This document shows positions 1 through 7,934 of a stretch of DNA of 24,479 bases, one piece after another. Numbering within the stretch: position 1 is the first letter of the stretch; each line of letters begins with the position of its first letter. A model generated the notes under the pieces. It was not told where the DNA came from. It made no database searches and saw only the letters and a list, made by a program, of their open reading frames with translations. Origin of the DNA: Clostridia bacterium (GTDB taxonomy: Bacteria > Bacillota > Clostridia > TANB77 > CAG-508); assembly GCA_900759475.1 (NCBI GenBank), contig CAAEVK010000003.1, forward strand, positions 1-24,479. The letters are read 5' to 3'. A program made the translations under genes and the position numbers.

Positions 1-336
1 AAGGTATTATAGAGAGGATTTTCCCCTCCAAATACCTTTGTCAAAATCCTACATATTTTTTTGTCAAAAAACTACAAAAATTATTGACATTTACAGCTTA
101 CAACATTAGTCATAATGATAGGTACATTATGAAAGAAAAATGTTAAGTATTAAAGTTAAATAACTAGTAAAAAATAAAATTATATGGTACAATTTTTTTA
201 TGTATAGTACTCAAAAAACAGATAAAATTGAGTAATTCAATTAATGAATTAATGGGCTATGACCATAAAAAATAATTTTAAAATTGATGATGTAATGTTA
301 ATTAAATAATAGAAAATAAAGGAAGATTAATATATT
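1..336. other. Non-coding region at window start
   Basis: No convincing gene is seen in the first 336 bases. Positions 1-8 and 31-38 (AAGGTATT and AATACCTT) can pair as a hairpin with a G/C-rich inner part, perhaps the terminator of a gene left of the window, but no clean T-run follows. The rest is very AT-rich. A TTGACA at 84-89 has no -10 box at a normal distance. An AAGGAAG ribosome binding site just before 337 serves the first gene. Confidence 0.5.
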
Positions 337-930
337 ATGAGAGAGATAGAATTAAAAAATATAGGAATAGAAGAATTTAAAGAAAAAATATATTTTCATT
401 ATGTAAATATATTTCCGGAAGAAGAAAGAAAACCATTAATACTAATAGAATTATCTTATAAAAAACAATATACAAAAATAATAGAAATTTTATATCAAAA
501 CAAAATTGCTGGTTTTATGTTATTAAATAGGATTACAAATAAAGGATATTTAGTTTTAGACTATTTAGGAATATTACCAGAGTATAGAAACAAGGGAATT
601 GGTACGAAAGCATTAAAAATTTTACTACAACAGGAAAAAGAAACTAGTGGTATTTTTATAGAAATAGAAAAAACTGGACGTGGTAAAGATGAAAAAGAAA
701 ATTTATTAAGAGAAAAAAGAAAGAAGTTTTATGAAAATCTAGGTTTTAAAAAATTAAATTTTGATTTGCTTTTATTTGGTGTTATATATATGCCATATTT
801 ATTTTCAAATATAGAAAAAGATGAAGATACAATTATTGATGAGATATTAAGCATTTATAAAGTAATATCAGGAAAAGAAAGAATAAAGCAAAATTGTAAA
901 ATAGTAAAAAATGAAGATTTAAATAAATGA
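337..930 (+). CDS. GNAT-family N-acetyltransferase
   Basis: A 197-residue protein that probably transfers an acetyl group from acetyl-CoA to an unknown amine substrate in the cytoplasm. The acetyl-CoA pyrophosphate-binding motif of GNAT enzymes is visible at residues 84-90 (RNKGIGT), just after the beta strand LVLDYLGILPEY, and a 'FYENLGFKKL' segment near residues 130-140 matches the usual C-terminal part of the fold. The last ~50 residues extend beyond the minimal fold and resemble nothing I recognise. The start follows an AAGGAAG ribosome binding site. It reads straight through without an in-frame CGG; its one CGG trinucleotide (near 416) is out of phase, as CCG GAA. The fold is fairly certain; the substrate is not. 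Confidence 0.8.
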   Translation: MREIELKNIGIEEFKEKIYFHYVNIFPEEERKPLILIELSYKKQYTKIIEILYQNKIAGFMLLNRITNKGYLVLDYLGILPEYRNKGIGTKALKILLQQEKETSGIFIEIEKTGRGKDEKENLLREKRKKFYENLGFKKLNFDLLLFGVIYMPYLFSNIEKDEDTIIDEILSIYKVISGKERIKQNCKIVKNEDLNK

Positions 931-1028
931 ATAGAGATAATATTAAAATAGTAGTAAAACAACGATAAGATCTTTTACAAATTACTTTGGATTTCTTAAA
1001 ACAATGTATAAGAAAAGAATCAGAAACA

Positions 1029-1532
1029 ATGAAATATAAAACCATATATTCTTCGCCATTAGGAGAGATTTTATTGATAAGTGATAGAATAAATTTAACT
1101 GGAGTATGGATAGAAGGGCAAAAGTATGAAAAAAATTTGCAAGAAGAAATAATGCAAAAAGATGATTTAGAAATATTTATAAGAACAAAAATGTGGTTAA
1201 ATCAATATTTTAATAAAGAAAAACCTAAAATTTCAGAACTACTTTTAGCTCCAGCAGGGAATGAATTTAGAAAAAGTGTATGGAAAATACTATGTCAAAT
1301 ACCTTATGGAGAAACAATAACTTATGGAGAAATAGCAAAAATAATTGCTAAAAAGCTAAATAAAAATACAATGTCTGCACAGGCTATTGGGAATGCAGTT
1401 GGGAGTAATCCAATATCTATTATTATCCCTTGCTATAGAGTTGTAGGGAAAAATGGAAATTTAATAGGATATGCAGGAGGAATTGATAAAAAAATAGAGC
1501 TATTAAAGTTAGAGGGAATTATAAAGTATTAG
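1029..1532 (+). CDS. ogt: Methylated-DNA--protein-cysteine S-methyltransferase (Ogt-like)
   Basis: A suicide DNA-repair protein of 167 residues that moves the alkyl group of O6-alkylguanine to its own cysteine. The C-terminal DNA-binding domain is clear: FRKSVWKILCQIPYGETITYGEIA (first part of the helix-turn-helix, residues ~80-102), AIGNAVGSNP (~119-128) and the active-site loop IIPCYRVVGKNG, with acceptor Cys135. The usual motif is PCHR; here Tyr136 replaces the histidine that normally activates the cysteine. I chose ATG 1029 rather than an upstream extension to 987 because the protein then begins with the normal MKYKTIYSSPLG N-terminus. The ribosome binding site is weak. It follows the GNAT gene by about 100 bases in the same direction. 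Confidence 0.85.
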   Translation: MKYKTIYSSPLGEILLISDRINLTGVWIEGQKYEKNLQEEIMQKDDLEIFIRTKMWLNQYFNKEKPKISELLLAPAGNEFRKSVWKILCQIPYGETITYGEIAKIIAKKLNKNTMSAQAIGNAVGSNPISIIIPCYRVVGKNGNLIGYAGGIDKKIELLKLEGIIKY

Positions 1533-1565
1533 AAATAACAGAAATTGTCAATATTCCATATTATG

Positions 1566-1594
1566 TTGACAAAAAAACGAAAATTAGGTATAAT
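1566..1594 (+). promoter_or_regulatory. Sigma-A-type promoter
   Basis: TTGACA at 1566-1571 and TATAAT at 1589-1594 are separated by 17 bases. It lies 30 bases upstream of the gene starting at 1624, so that gene has its own transcription unit. Confidence 0.8.
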
Positions 1595-1623
1595 AATGAA
1601 ACAAAATGGTAGGAGGGAGTGCT

Positions 1624-2394
1624 ATGCAAATATGGTGGAGGCGAATTCGGAAATTACTGAAGTGGATAGTATTTACTGTAATTGCACTATGGTTTCTTAA
1701 CCTAGGAGAAATGCTTCAAATCCATTGGCCTAGTTGGTTACAATGGGGAATAAAGCTTCCTTTTCAGGTTAAGATAGAGCAACAAGGTAAAGCGGATATG
1801 CAAAAACATACAACTCTTGCTCCCACAGTATCTTCAAAAGTGAGTGTAACAGAGAAAATAACCATTTCGCCAATATCAACTAAAACTCCCGAACCCATAA
1901 ACAAAATGGAAGAATTTCCATTAGATATTTGGGTTCCTAAATATACAAAAGAACCAATCAATACGCCTATTCCAGTACCAACAATAGAGCCAACTCCTAG
2001 AGTTTCTCTAAGTATACAGACTATTTATTTATTACAAGAAGAATTAAAAATAATTATAAGTGGAGAAACTGTAAAAATAGACAGTTGGGAAATAAAAAGA
2101 AATAAAGAAAATATCGAAGTACAGGGAAAAGAAGCTCTGTTTCAAACTGAGTTAACTAAATTACAAATTGAAGAGCTAGTAGAAAACAAAATAACAAATT
2201 TAAAAATTCCCTATGCAACTATTAGTTTGTATACCTTATTTTTTCAAATTGAAGAAACTGGAACTGAAAAAGTGCTATTAAAGTGGTATATTAATCAAAA
2301 TAGCTACCATTTAAAAGCAATTTTTCGAAAAAAAAATCTTTTCTTAGATTGGCTATCAAGTCTGGGAAGAGAAAGAAGTATTATAATTCAGTAA
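1624..2394 (+). CDS. Membrane-anchored protein of unknown function; reads through an in-frame CGG
   Basis: I do not recognise a family. The 256-residue protein has a basic, tryptophan-rich N-terminus, one membrane segment (about residues 14-27), then a proline/threonine-rich linker with repeated TPxP-like motifs (about residues 85-125), and a beta-rich C-terminal domain, probably outside the cell. ATG 1624 is preferred over ATG 1606 because a perfect AGGAGG at 1611-1616 sits 7 bases before it. The ninth codon, CGG at 1648-1650, is the only in-frame CGG in the window that does not coincide with a frameshift. A +1 slip there would give an 11-residue peptide ending at TGA 1658-1660. The first codons also include AGG and CGA, and the early region is richer in G/C than its neighbours. 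Confidence 0.7.
   Translation: MQIWWRRIRKLLKWIVFTVIALWFLNLGEMLQIHWPSWLQWGIKLPFQVKIEQQGKADMQKHTTLAPTVSSKVSVTEKITISPISTKTPEPINKMEEFPLDIWVPKYTKEPINTPIPVPTIEPTPRVSLSIQTIYLLQEELKIIISGETVKIDSWEIKRNKENIEVQGKEALFQTELTKLQIEELVENKITNLKIPYATISLYTLFFQIEETGTEKVLLKWYINQNSYHLKAIFRKKNLFLDWLSSLGRERSIIIQ
1648..1650 (+). other. In-frame CGG without compensating frameshift (exception)
   Basis: Context ATT CGG AAA. Frame 0 stays open for about 250 codons afterwards, whereas skipping the C gives GGA AAT TAC TGA. If CGG promotes +1 slippage here too, expression of this gene depends on the fraction of ribosomes that read CGG as a sense codon. Confidence 0.7.
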
Positions 2395-2447
2395 TATACA
2401 AAAAAGTACTAGAGTTTGTATTGGAAAGTGTAAGAAAAATTTGTCAA

Positions 2448-2490
2448 TAAAAATAGCTAAACTCCTTTTATAGAAGTTTAGCTATTTTTA
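2448..2490 (+). terminator. Intrinsic terminator
   Basis: The arms at 2448-2463 and 2475-2490 are perfectly complementary over 16 bp (TAAAAATAGCTAAACT and its complement) around an 11-base loop, with the T-run in the right arm. It ends the gene at 1624-2394 and could work in both directions. Confidence 0.8.
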
Positions 2491-2541
2491 TTAACAAGAT
2501 GATTGTCCAGTAACGAAAAAAGTGAACAGAATATATTATCA

Positions 2542-2570
2542 TTGCAGAAAAAAGTTTTTTGTGATATGAT
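2542..2570 (+). promoter_or_regulatory. Probable sigma-A promoter of the DUF1287 gene
   Basis: TTGCAG at 2542-2547 and TATGAT at 2565-2570 with a 17-base spacer, about 120 bases before the start at 2691. The dispersed repeat at 2589-2662 would therefore lie in the 5' untranslated leader. Confidence 0.55.
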
Positions 2571-2588
2571 TTAATAAAATAAAATAAG

Positions 2589-2662
2589 AAAAGTGGCTTC
2601 GCCAGATGTACACGTTTGCGTTGCAAACGGCACAGACTAAGGAAACTTAACCTTGTTGTATA
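2589..2662 (+). repeat. Dispersed hairpin repeat, copy 1
   Basis: These 74 bases match the reverse complement of 7928-8001 at about 65 positions. Inside are two small hairpins: TGGC-ttc-GCCA and CGTTTGC-gtt-GCAAACG. Several differences between the copies fall in the loops or exchange pairs. No transposase is nearby, so it looks like a short non-autonomous, REP- or MITE-like element. This copy sits between promoter and gene. Confidence 0.75.
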
Positions 2663-2690
2663 CGCAAAAAAGTATAGAAAAGAGGAGTAA

Positions 2691-3359
2691 ATGAAAAAAC
2701 TACCCAATATAGCAAGAATAATAGTGATAGTCTTTTGTATAGTGCTAGGAATTCTTATTGCTTTTAAAATTTATAAAAATCATCAAAAAGCCTATTATGC
2801 AGAAGATTTTGGAATAAAGAAAATTTATAGTTCAAAGGATTGCAATAACAATGGTATTGATGATTATACAGATATTTTACTAGGAGCTAGAAAGGATGCC
2901 GAAAATCACCCTACCTATAAAAGTGCTTATTATGCAGGTGGGTATCCACCTGATAATGAAGGAGTTTGCACAGATGTTATTTGGAGAGCATTTCAAAATG
3001 CAGGGTATTCCTTAAAGGATATGGTGGATGAGGACATAAAAAATAATATAGAACTATATCCAAGAGTAAATGGTATACCAGATACTAATATAGATTTTAG
3101 AAGAGTTCCTAATCTAAAAGTATATTTTGATAGAAATGCAATATCGTTAACAACCAATATTAATGATATTGCACAATGGCAAGCAGGGGATATTGTTATA
3201 TTTGGTACAAGCCATATTGGAATTATATCAGATAAAAGAAATAAGAAAGGAGTTCCTTATTTAATTCATAATGCAAATCAAGCTAATAGAGAAGAAGATG
3301 CTTTAGAAATATGGAACTATTTTGAACCAATTTCAGGGCATTATCGTATAAAAGAGTAG
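2691..3359 (+). CDS. DUF1287 family protein, membrane-anchored
   Basis: A 222-residue protein with an N-terminal membrane segment (about residues 8-26) and an extracytoplasmic domain of the DUF1287 type. The family resembles NlpC/P60-like cysteine hydrolases. Candidate catalytic residues are Cys93 in EGVCTDVIW, His175 in GTSHIGII and His193 in LIHNA. The family-typical strings YPRVNGIPDTNIDFRRVPNL and ISGHYR are present. Residues 50-58 (DCNNNGIDD) look like a calcium-binding dockerin/EF-hand-type loop. A cell-wall-related hydrolase role is inferred; no member's substrate is known to me. Start ATG 2691 follows GAGGAG by 5 bases. Confidence 0.8.
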   Translation: MKKLPNIARIIVIVFCIVLGILIAFKIYKNHQKAYYAEDFGIKKIYSSKDCNNNGIDDYTDILLGARKDAENHPTYKSAYYAGGYPPDNEGVCTDVIWRAFQNAGYSLKDMVDEDIKNNIELYPRVNGIPDTNIDFRRVPNLKVYFDRNAISLTTNINDIAQWQAGDIVIFGTSHIGIISDKRNKKGVPYLIHNANQANREEDALEIWNYFEPISGHYRIKE

Positions 3360-3491
3360 AATAAAAAATACAATGAAATTATATGGAATAATCTTAAAAA
3401 GAAAATAAAAATTGTATAAAAGACTAAAAGTTCTAAATGATAAATTTATGGATATAATGATAGATAAAATAAATAAAAAGGAAGGATTGTT

Positions 3492-4229
3492 TTGAAAAAA
3501 ATTATAGAAGTAAAAAATTTAAAAAAATCTTATAAAAATAATAAAGCTTTAGATGGGTTAGACTTTGATTTATATGAAGGTGAAATATTGGGAATATTAG
3601 GACCAAATGGAGCTGGAAAAAGTACAACAATTAATATTTTATCTACAATTTTGAAAAAAGATGAAGGAGAAATTACTTATTTTGGTATGAGCACTGAAAA
3701 AAATCTAAAATATATTAAAGCAAATTTAGGAGTTGTACCACAAGATATTGCCTTATATGAAGATATTACTGCTTATAAAAATATAGAATTTTTTGCATCT
3801 TTATATGGACTAAAAAAGCAAAATTTAAAAGATGCCGTAGAATATGCTTTAAAATTTGTTGAACTAGAAGATAGAAAAAACGACTTACCAAAACATTATT
3901 CAGGAGGTATGAAAAGAAGATTAAATATTGCTTGTAGTATAGCACATAAACCTAAAATATTAATTTTAGATGAGCCTACTGTCGGAATAGATCCACAGTC
4001 CAGAAACCATATATTGACTTCCTTAAGAGAATTACAAAAAGAAGGAACTACTATTATTTATACAACACATTATATGGATGAGATTGAAGAAATTGCAGAT
4101 AGAGTAATTATTGTAGATAAAGGAAAAAAGATAGAAGATGGAAAAATAGGAGAACTATTAACCAAATATGATGAAACATCTTTAGAAGATTTATTTTTAA
4201 ATTTAACTGGAAGAAGTTTAAGAGATTAG
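3492..4229 (+). CDS. ABC transporter ATP-binding protein
   Basis: The 245-residue ATPase of an ABC-2-type exporter. Walker A is GPNGAGKST at residues 37-45, the signature YSGGM at 136-140, Walker B ILILDEP at 156-162, and the H-loop histidine is His193 in TTHYMDE. Translation appears to start at TTG 3492, six bases after an AGGAAGG site; no ATG fits. It is the first gene of a tight operon with two permeases (4241, 5002), a two-TM protein (5971) and a radical SAM gene (6588). The closest general class is the drug/bacteriocin/lipid exporter ATPases; the substrate is unknown. Confidence 0.92.
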   Translation: MKKIIEVKNLKKSYKNNKALDGLDFDLYEGEILGILGPNGAGKSTTINILSTILKKDEGEITYFGMSTEKNLKYIKANLGVVPQDIALYEDITAYKNIEFFASLYGLKKQNLKDAVEYALKFVELEDRKNDLPKHYSGGMKRRLNIACSIAHKPKILILDEPTVGIDPQSRNHILTSLRELQKEGTTIIYTTHYMDEIEEIADRVIIVDKGKKIEDGKIGELLTKYDETSLEDLFLNLTGRSLRD

Positions 4230-4240
4230 GGGAGGAAAAA

Positions 4241-4986
4241 ATGGAATTGTTTTTACTAATGAAACAAGACTTAAAAAATGCAATAACAAATTCAGTTACT
4301 GTTTTATTTTGCTTAATTTATCCTATTACTTTAATTCTTCTATTTGGTTTTTTATTTAGTAATCAATATACAGGACATATTGTTACATCTTATGATTTTT
4401 ATGGTGTTACAATGCTATTTTATTTATCTTTAGTATCAGCAACAATTGCATCTACTGTTTTTATGGAGGAAAGGATAAAAAAAGCAAACTTAAGAGTAGC
4501 ATATTCGCCTATAGCAAGATATAAAATTTATTTATCAAAAGTATTGTCTACATTTTGCCTACTGGCAATAACATTTGCATTAAATATGGTAATATTAGAG
4601 TTTACTGGAATTGTAAATTTTGGAGGAGATAACTTTATTTATGTTCTTTTACTTATGATGATATTGCTGCTTTTTAGTATTACTTTAGGATGTGCAGTAT
4701 GTGTTACTTTAAAAAGCCAGGATTTAACAAACAAGCTATTGCGGAGTAATTATTAATACACTTGCTATTTTTTCAGGAGTGTTTTTTCCAATTGCAACAC
4801 TAGGAACAATTGCTGACGAAGTATCAGACATATCTCCGTTAAAAATGGTATTAAATACAATTTTTCAAATAATTTATGATAATAATTTTCGGAAATTATG
4901 GAATAACAATTGGAATTTTGCTTGCATTTTCAATTTTATTTTTATGGATTATTCACAAAAAATATAGACCAGAAGACTATATTTAA
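4241..4986 (+). CDS. ABC-2 type permease joined across two CGG +1 shifts
   Basis: A membrane permease of 247 residues, made from three frames. Frame 0 runs from ATG 4241 to CGG 4742-4744. Skipping C4742 continues as Gly-Val-Ile-Ile-Asn through FSGVFFPIATLG, a conserved ABC-2 segment, to CGG 4890-4892. Skipping C4890 continues as GNYGITIGILLAF through the last membrane helix, ending IIHKKYRPEDYI at stop 4984-4986. Six hydrophobic helices result, the normal topology. Without the shifts the product would stop after 171 residues. The gene starts 11 bases after the ATPase stop with a GGGGAGG site and is followed by the second permease. Confidence 0.85.
4742..4744 (+). other. CGG +1 frameshift site 1 (ABC permease)
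   Basis: TTG CGG A. Skipping the C gives TTG GGA GTA (Leu-Gly-Val) and joins residue 167 to the rest of the permease. Frame 0 stops four codons later. Confidence 0.85.
4890..4892 (+). other. CGG +1 frameshift site 2 (ABC permease)
   Basis: TTT CGG A. Skipping the C gives TTT GGA AAT TAT (Phe-Gly-Asn-Tyr) and restores the last membrane helix. Confidence 0.85.
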
Positions 4987-5001
4987 AAGGAGAAAAACAG
5001 A

Positions 5002-5955
5002 ATGAAAAATTTAATAAAAATGATACTTCATCGAATATCGCAAAATAAAATTTATTTTCTAATGGCTATATTTATACCACCACTTGTTGTAATTGCCTCA
5101 CTTCTTTTTACGAATAATATGGAATATCAAATAAGAATTGGTTCCTTAAATTTTAATCAAGAAGTAAAGATAAAAAATATAAAATTATTGCCACTAGCAG
5201 AAGAACCGCCATTGTCAGAATTAGTACAAGGAAAGTATGATGCTTTCATTATAGGTAATGAAGATGGATATGAAATAAAAAGCATTAAAGGACAAGAATA
5301 TGAAAAATTATTAAGACAAGTTATAGAAAAAAAAGTGGGAGTAGAAGAGTTATTTAAAAGTATAGAAAATAGAGGAGCTATTTCAAGTCAAATTGGTTTT
5401 TTAACAATGCTATTAATGCTGTTAGGTTCTATGCTATATAAATTTTACTATCAAGATAAAAAAGGAACAGACAAAAGAATTTTATGTGGAGATATAAGCT
5501 ATAAGCAATATATTTTAAGTCATATTCTAGTTGTATTTGCCATATTATTTATTCCTACAATATGTATTTGTATATTAGCTAATGCTCTATTCCACTTAAA
5601 TATGTTTGTATCAATTTTAGAAATCACGTTTATTATTTTTACTTTATGTTTACTTTCAACTAGTTTTAGCTTTTTTATTGCATCTATTACAAAAACAGAG
5701 GAAAATGGGAGCTTGCTAGCAACAATGGTAATTGTCATTACTTCTTTAATTTCGGGAAGCATTATGGAAGTATCTAAACAAGGGTTAACTCAAAAATTAG
5801 CTCACTTATTTCCGCAAAGATATATTATTGATTTTACTATTCATGTAGAAAGAGGAGAAGTAGGAAGTTATATTAATATGTGGACAATTATCTTTATTTC
5901 TATTGGATTATTAATAATAGGTGGAATTGTTAATAAAAAAAGGATTCAATCATAA
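5002..5955 (+). CDS. ABC-2 type permease, second subunit
   Basis: A 317-residue membrane protein with the ABC-2 exporter layout. It has one N-terminal helix (about residues 17-36), a large extracytoplasmic domain of about 100 residues, then five helices in the C-terminal half, starting near residue 132. It reads through without in-frame CGG, and the TCG GGA near 5755 is out of phase. CGA arginine is used (HRIS near residue 11), so the CGN box is decoded here. Together with the permease at 4241 it would form a heterodimeric channel with the ATPase at 3492. GGAG lies 9 bases before the ATG. Confidence 0.88.
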   Translation: MKNLIKMILHRISQNKIYFLMAIFIPPLVVIASLLFTNNMEYQIRIGSLNFNQEVKIKNIKLLPLAEEPPLSELVQGKYDAFIIGNEDGYEIKSIKGQEYEKLLRQVIEKKVGVEELFKSIENRGAISSQIGFLTMLLMLLGSMLYKFYYQDKKGTDKRILCGDISYKQYILSHILVVFAILFIPTICICILANALFHLNMFVSILEITFIIFTLCLLSTSFSFFIASITKTEENGSLLATMVIVITSLISGSIMEVSKQGLTQKLAHLFPQRYIIDFTIHVERGEVGSYINMWTIIFISIGLLIIGGIVNKKRIQS

Positions 5956-5970
5956 AAAGGAGAAAAATAA

Positions 5971-6595
5971 ATGAAACAAAAAAGAACTATAATAGGAATA
6001 ATTATATGCATTATTATTTTAATAGGATTAGGAATTATTTTAAGCAAGCAAAATTTAAAAAACTTGTTTGTATCTGCGAAAGATATTCATAATATTGTAG
6101 ATTTTAGTCAATGCCAAGAAGGTGATTTTGTTAAAATAAAAGTAACAAAAGCATATGAAACAGAATATTATTATTCCGAAAATCGGACAAGAAGTAGCAA
6201 GGTATTTAGACATAGAATTAAATGGATATGCCCTTATTGCAGTAGTAGAAAAAGAAGAAGCACAAAAAATAATCAATAACCAAGAAGATACAATTTATTT
6301 ACAAGGAAAACTAGTAAAAATAGAAAATACGTCTATGGCAGAGGGACTAGAAAAAATTAAACAAAACTATTTAGAAGATATGGGAATGGAGATGACAGAA
6401 GAGGAAATATTAGCTATTTTTACTCCATTACAACTAGTTAATTATGGACAAACAAAACCAAATATTCTTTTAGTAATACTTCTAATTATTAGTTTTATTG
6501 CAGTAGGAATAATTTGTATTTTATTGGTGAAAGTATTGATTAAAAACAATAAAACAAAAAAAGAAAAAAAGGAAACAAATTTTAAAAATGTATAA
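5971..6595 (+). CDS. Two-TM protein of the ABC operon, joined across one CGG +1 shift
   Basis: I do not recognise a family. The joined 207-residue protein has a membrane helix at about residues 6-24, a soluble extracytoplasmic domain with alternating beta strands (GDFVKIKVTKAY, YALIAVVE, IYLQGKLVKIE) suggestive of an OB-like barrel, a second helix near residues 165-190, and a lysine-rich tail inside the cell. The shift at CGG 6184-6186 replaces frame-0 Arg72 by Gly72, giving SENGQEVARYLDIELNG; frame 0 would end after 102 residues in nonsense-like sequence. It starts 15 bases after the permease stop and its end overlaps the radical SAM start by 8 bases. A role as accessory subunit of the transporter is inferred from position only. 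Confidence 0.75.
6184..6186 (+). other. CGG +1 frameshift site 3 (two-TM protein)
   Basis: AAT CGG A. Skipping the C gives AAT GGA CAA (Asn-Gly-Gln) and joins residues 1-71 to the open frame that runs to 6595. Confidence 0.82.
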
Positions 6596-7473
6596 AAAAT
6601 GTAACTTATGTCCTCGAAAATGTGGAATAAATCGAGAAGTTGGAAAAACCGGATTTTGCAAAGCACGGAAGCAATATATGTATAGCATTGACGAACATTC
6701 ACCAGTATGAAGAACCTTGTATTAGTGGTACAAAAGGATCTGGAACGATATTTTTTTCTCATTGTAATTTGCGTTGTTGCTATTGCCAAAATTACGAAAT
6801 AAGTGCACAAGGGCTAGGCAAAGAAATAACAGTAGAAAGATTAGCAGAAATATTCTTACAACAACAAGAAAAAAAGGTACACAATATTAATTTAGTAACA
6901 CCTACTATTTATGTGCCATCAATTATAGAAGCAATTCAAATAGCTAAAAAACATGGTTTAGAAATACCTATTATATATAACTCAAGTGGATACGAGACAA
7001 TACAAACAATTGGAATGTTAAAAGGTTATATAGATATTTACATGCCAGATTTAAAATATGCACAAAACAAATTAGCAATACAATATTCTAATGCTAACCA
7101 ATATTTTGAATATGCAACAACTGCCATTAAAGCAATGTATCAACAAGTAGGAAAACCAATATTTAATCAACAAGGGATTTTACAAAGGGGTGTTCTTATA
7201 AGACATCTAATTTTACCAAATCACATAAAAAACACAATGGAAGTATTAAAATGGATTAAAGAAAATTTAGAAGAAAATGTTTTAATAAGTGTAATGGCAC
7301 AATATTTTCCAACATACAAAGCAAAAAGCATACCAGACTTAAATCGAAAGTTAACAAAAAGAGGATATAAAAAAGTAGAAGAATATTTATACAAATTAAA
7401 CTTAAAAAACGGTTATATGCAAGAATTAGGAGAACATGAAGAAAAGTATGTGCCAAACTTTAAAAGAACTTAA
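6588..7473 (+). CDS. PflX-like radical SAM protein joined across one CGG +1 shift
   Basis: A 294-residue radical SAM protein of the PflX/COG1313 type, related to glycyl-radical-enzyme activases. The N-terminal cysteine motif (Cys5, 8, 12, 24; CNLCPRKC and TGFCKAG) lies in frame 0 and the rest in frame +1, so only the joined product is normal. The cluster-binding CX3CX2C is Cys59, Cys63 and Cys66 in HCNLRCCYCQN. The shift at CGG 6666-6668 turns CKA-Arg into CKAGSNICIA; frame 0 ends at a TGA after 16 further codons. ATG 6588 overlaps the previous gene by 8 bases; the nearest GGA is rather far upstream (about 14 bases). Its target protein is unknown. Confidence 0.88.
6666..6668 (+). other. CGG +1 frameshift site 4 (radical SAM)
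   Basis: GCA CGG A. Skipping the C gives GCA GGA AGC (Ala-Gly-Ser), the usual 'FC(K)AG' continuation of the N-terminal cysteine motif. Confidence 0.88.
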
Positions 7474-7500
7474 GAAAAGAAAAATTAACTTTTTTTAAGT
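7468..7500 (+). terminator. Weak terminator-like hairpin after the ABC operon
   Basis: ACTTAAGAAAAG at 7468-7479 can pair with CTTTTTTTAAGT at 7489-7500 (12 bp including one G-T pair). The T-run is in the right arm, and the stop codon lies in the left arm. It is A/T-rich and therefore only a modest candidate. Confidence 0.4.
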
Positions 7501-7652
7501 GTGCTATTTACAAAAATGCTTTTTTAATTATAACAATAAAATTCACAAAAATGCAAGTAATGAATAAGATAAATTAAGTAAGGAAAAAATAGATTGAGAA
7601 AGATAAACAAATTTAACATATGAAAAACAAATAAAAATAAGAAAAAATAAAT

Positions 7653-7681
7653 TTGAAAAAACAAAAGGAATGTGCTAACAT
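7653..7681 (+). promoter_or_regulatory. Probable promoter of the 6S-like RNA
   Basis: TTGAAA at 7653-7658 and an extended -10 (TGC TAACAT, hexamer 7676-7681) with a 17-base spacer. Transcription would start near 7690, just before the closing stem of the RNA. Confidence 0.5.
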
Positions 7682-7689
7682 AATAATAA

Positions 7690-7897
7690 CAATTAAATAA
7701 TAATCTTCCCTGCGAAGTTCGAGCGAATAGAAATTTTAGAACCTACAAGTTTGGATAAGGGAGCCGATTCTCTAAATATGGCGTGTATGCTTACATTAAT
7801 GTAAGAAACCCAGGAATATTTAGGTAGGCACCCACCTGTTTACGTACAGGTCCTATAAAATTTTTATCATCAATACGGCTGAGCGGGGCCTTTTTTT
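7690..7897 (+). ncRNA. ssrS: Probable 6S RNA (SsrS)
   Basis: About 200 bases, noticeably richer in G/C than the flanks, that fold as a long rod. CCCTGC (7708-7713) pairs with GCGGGG near 7882 as the closing stem. CTAAATAT (~7772-7779) pairs with ATATTTAG (~7816-7823), with an inner hairpin CTTACAT-TA-ATGTAAG. In between lies a large asymmetric central bubble whose 3' side carries the small hairpin ACCTGT-TTACGT-ACAGGT. The string GGGAGCC before the second stem is typical of 6S RNAs as I remember them. A T-run at 7891-7897 ends it. 6S RNA binds the housekeeping RNA polymerase as a promoter mimic. Both the fold and the family call were made by eye; exact ends are uncertain. Confidence 0.7.
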
Positions 7898-7898
7898 A

Positions 7899-7934
7899 TT
7901 GTATAGAAAAAATTGACAGATTTTTTCTATACAA
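7899..7934. repeat. 15-bp perfect hairpin at the edge of the dispersed repeat
   Basis: TTGTATAGAAAAAAT at 7899-7913 and its exact complement at 7920-7934 enclose a 6-base loop. It directly follows the T-run of the 6S-like RNA and adjoins the 7928-8001 repeat. Copy 1 of the repeat carries a degenerate version (around 2656-2680). Confidence 0.7.

Noticed and set aside
2448..2490. Riboswitch in the 2395-2690 gap
   Set aside because: The structure is a simple perfect hairpin fitting a terminator, and the remaining G/C-rich part is the dispersed repeat; no known aptamer core is recognisable.
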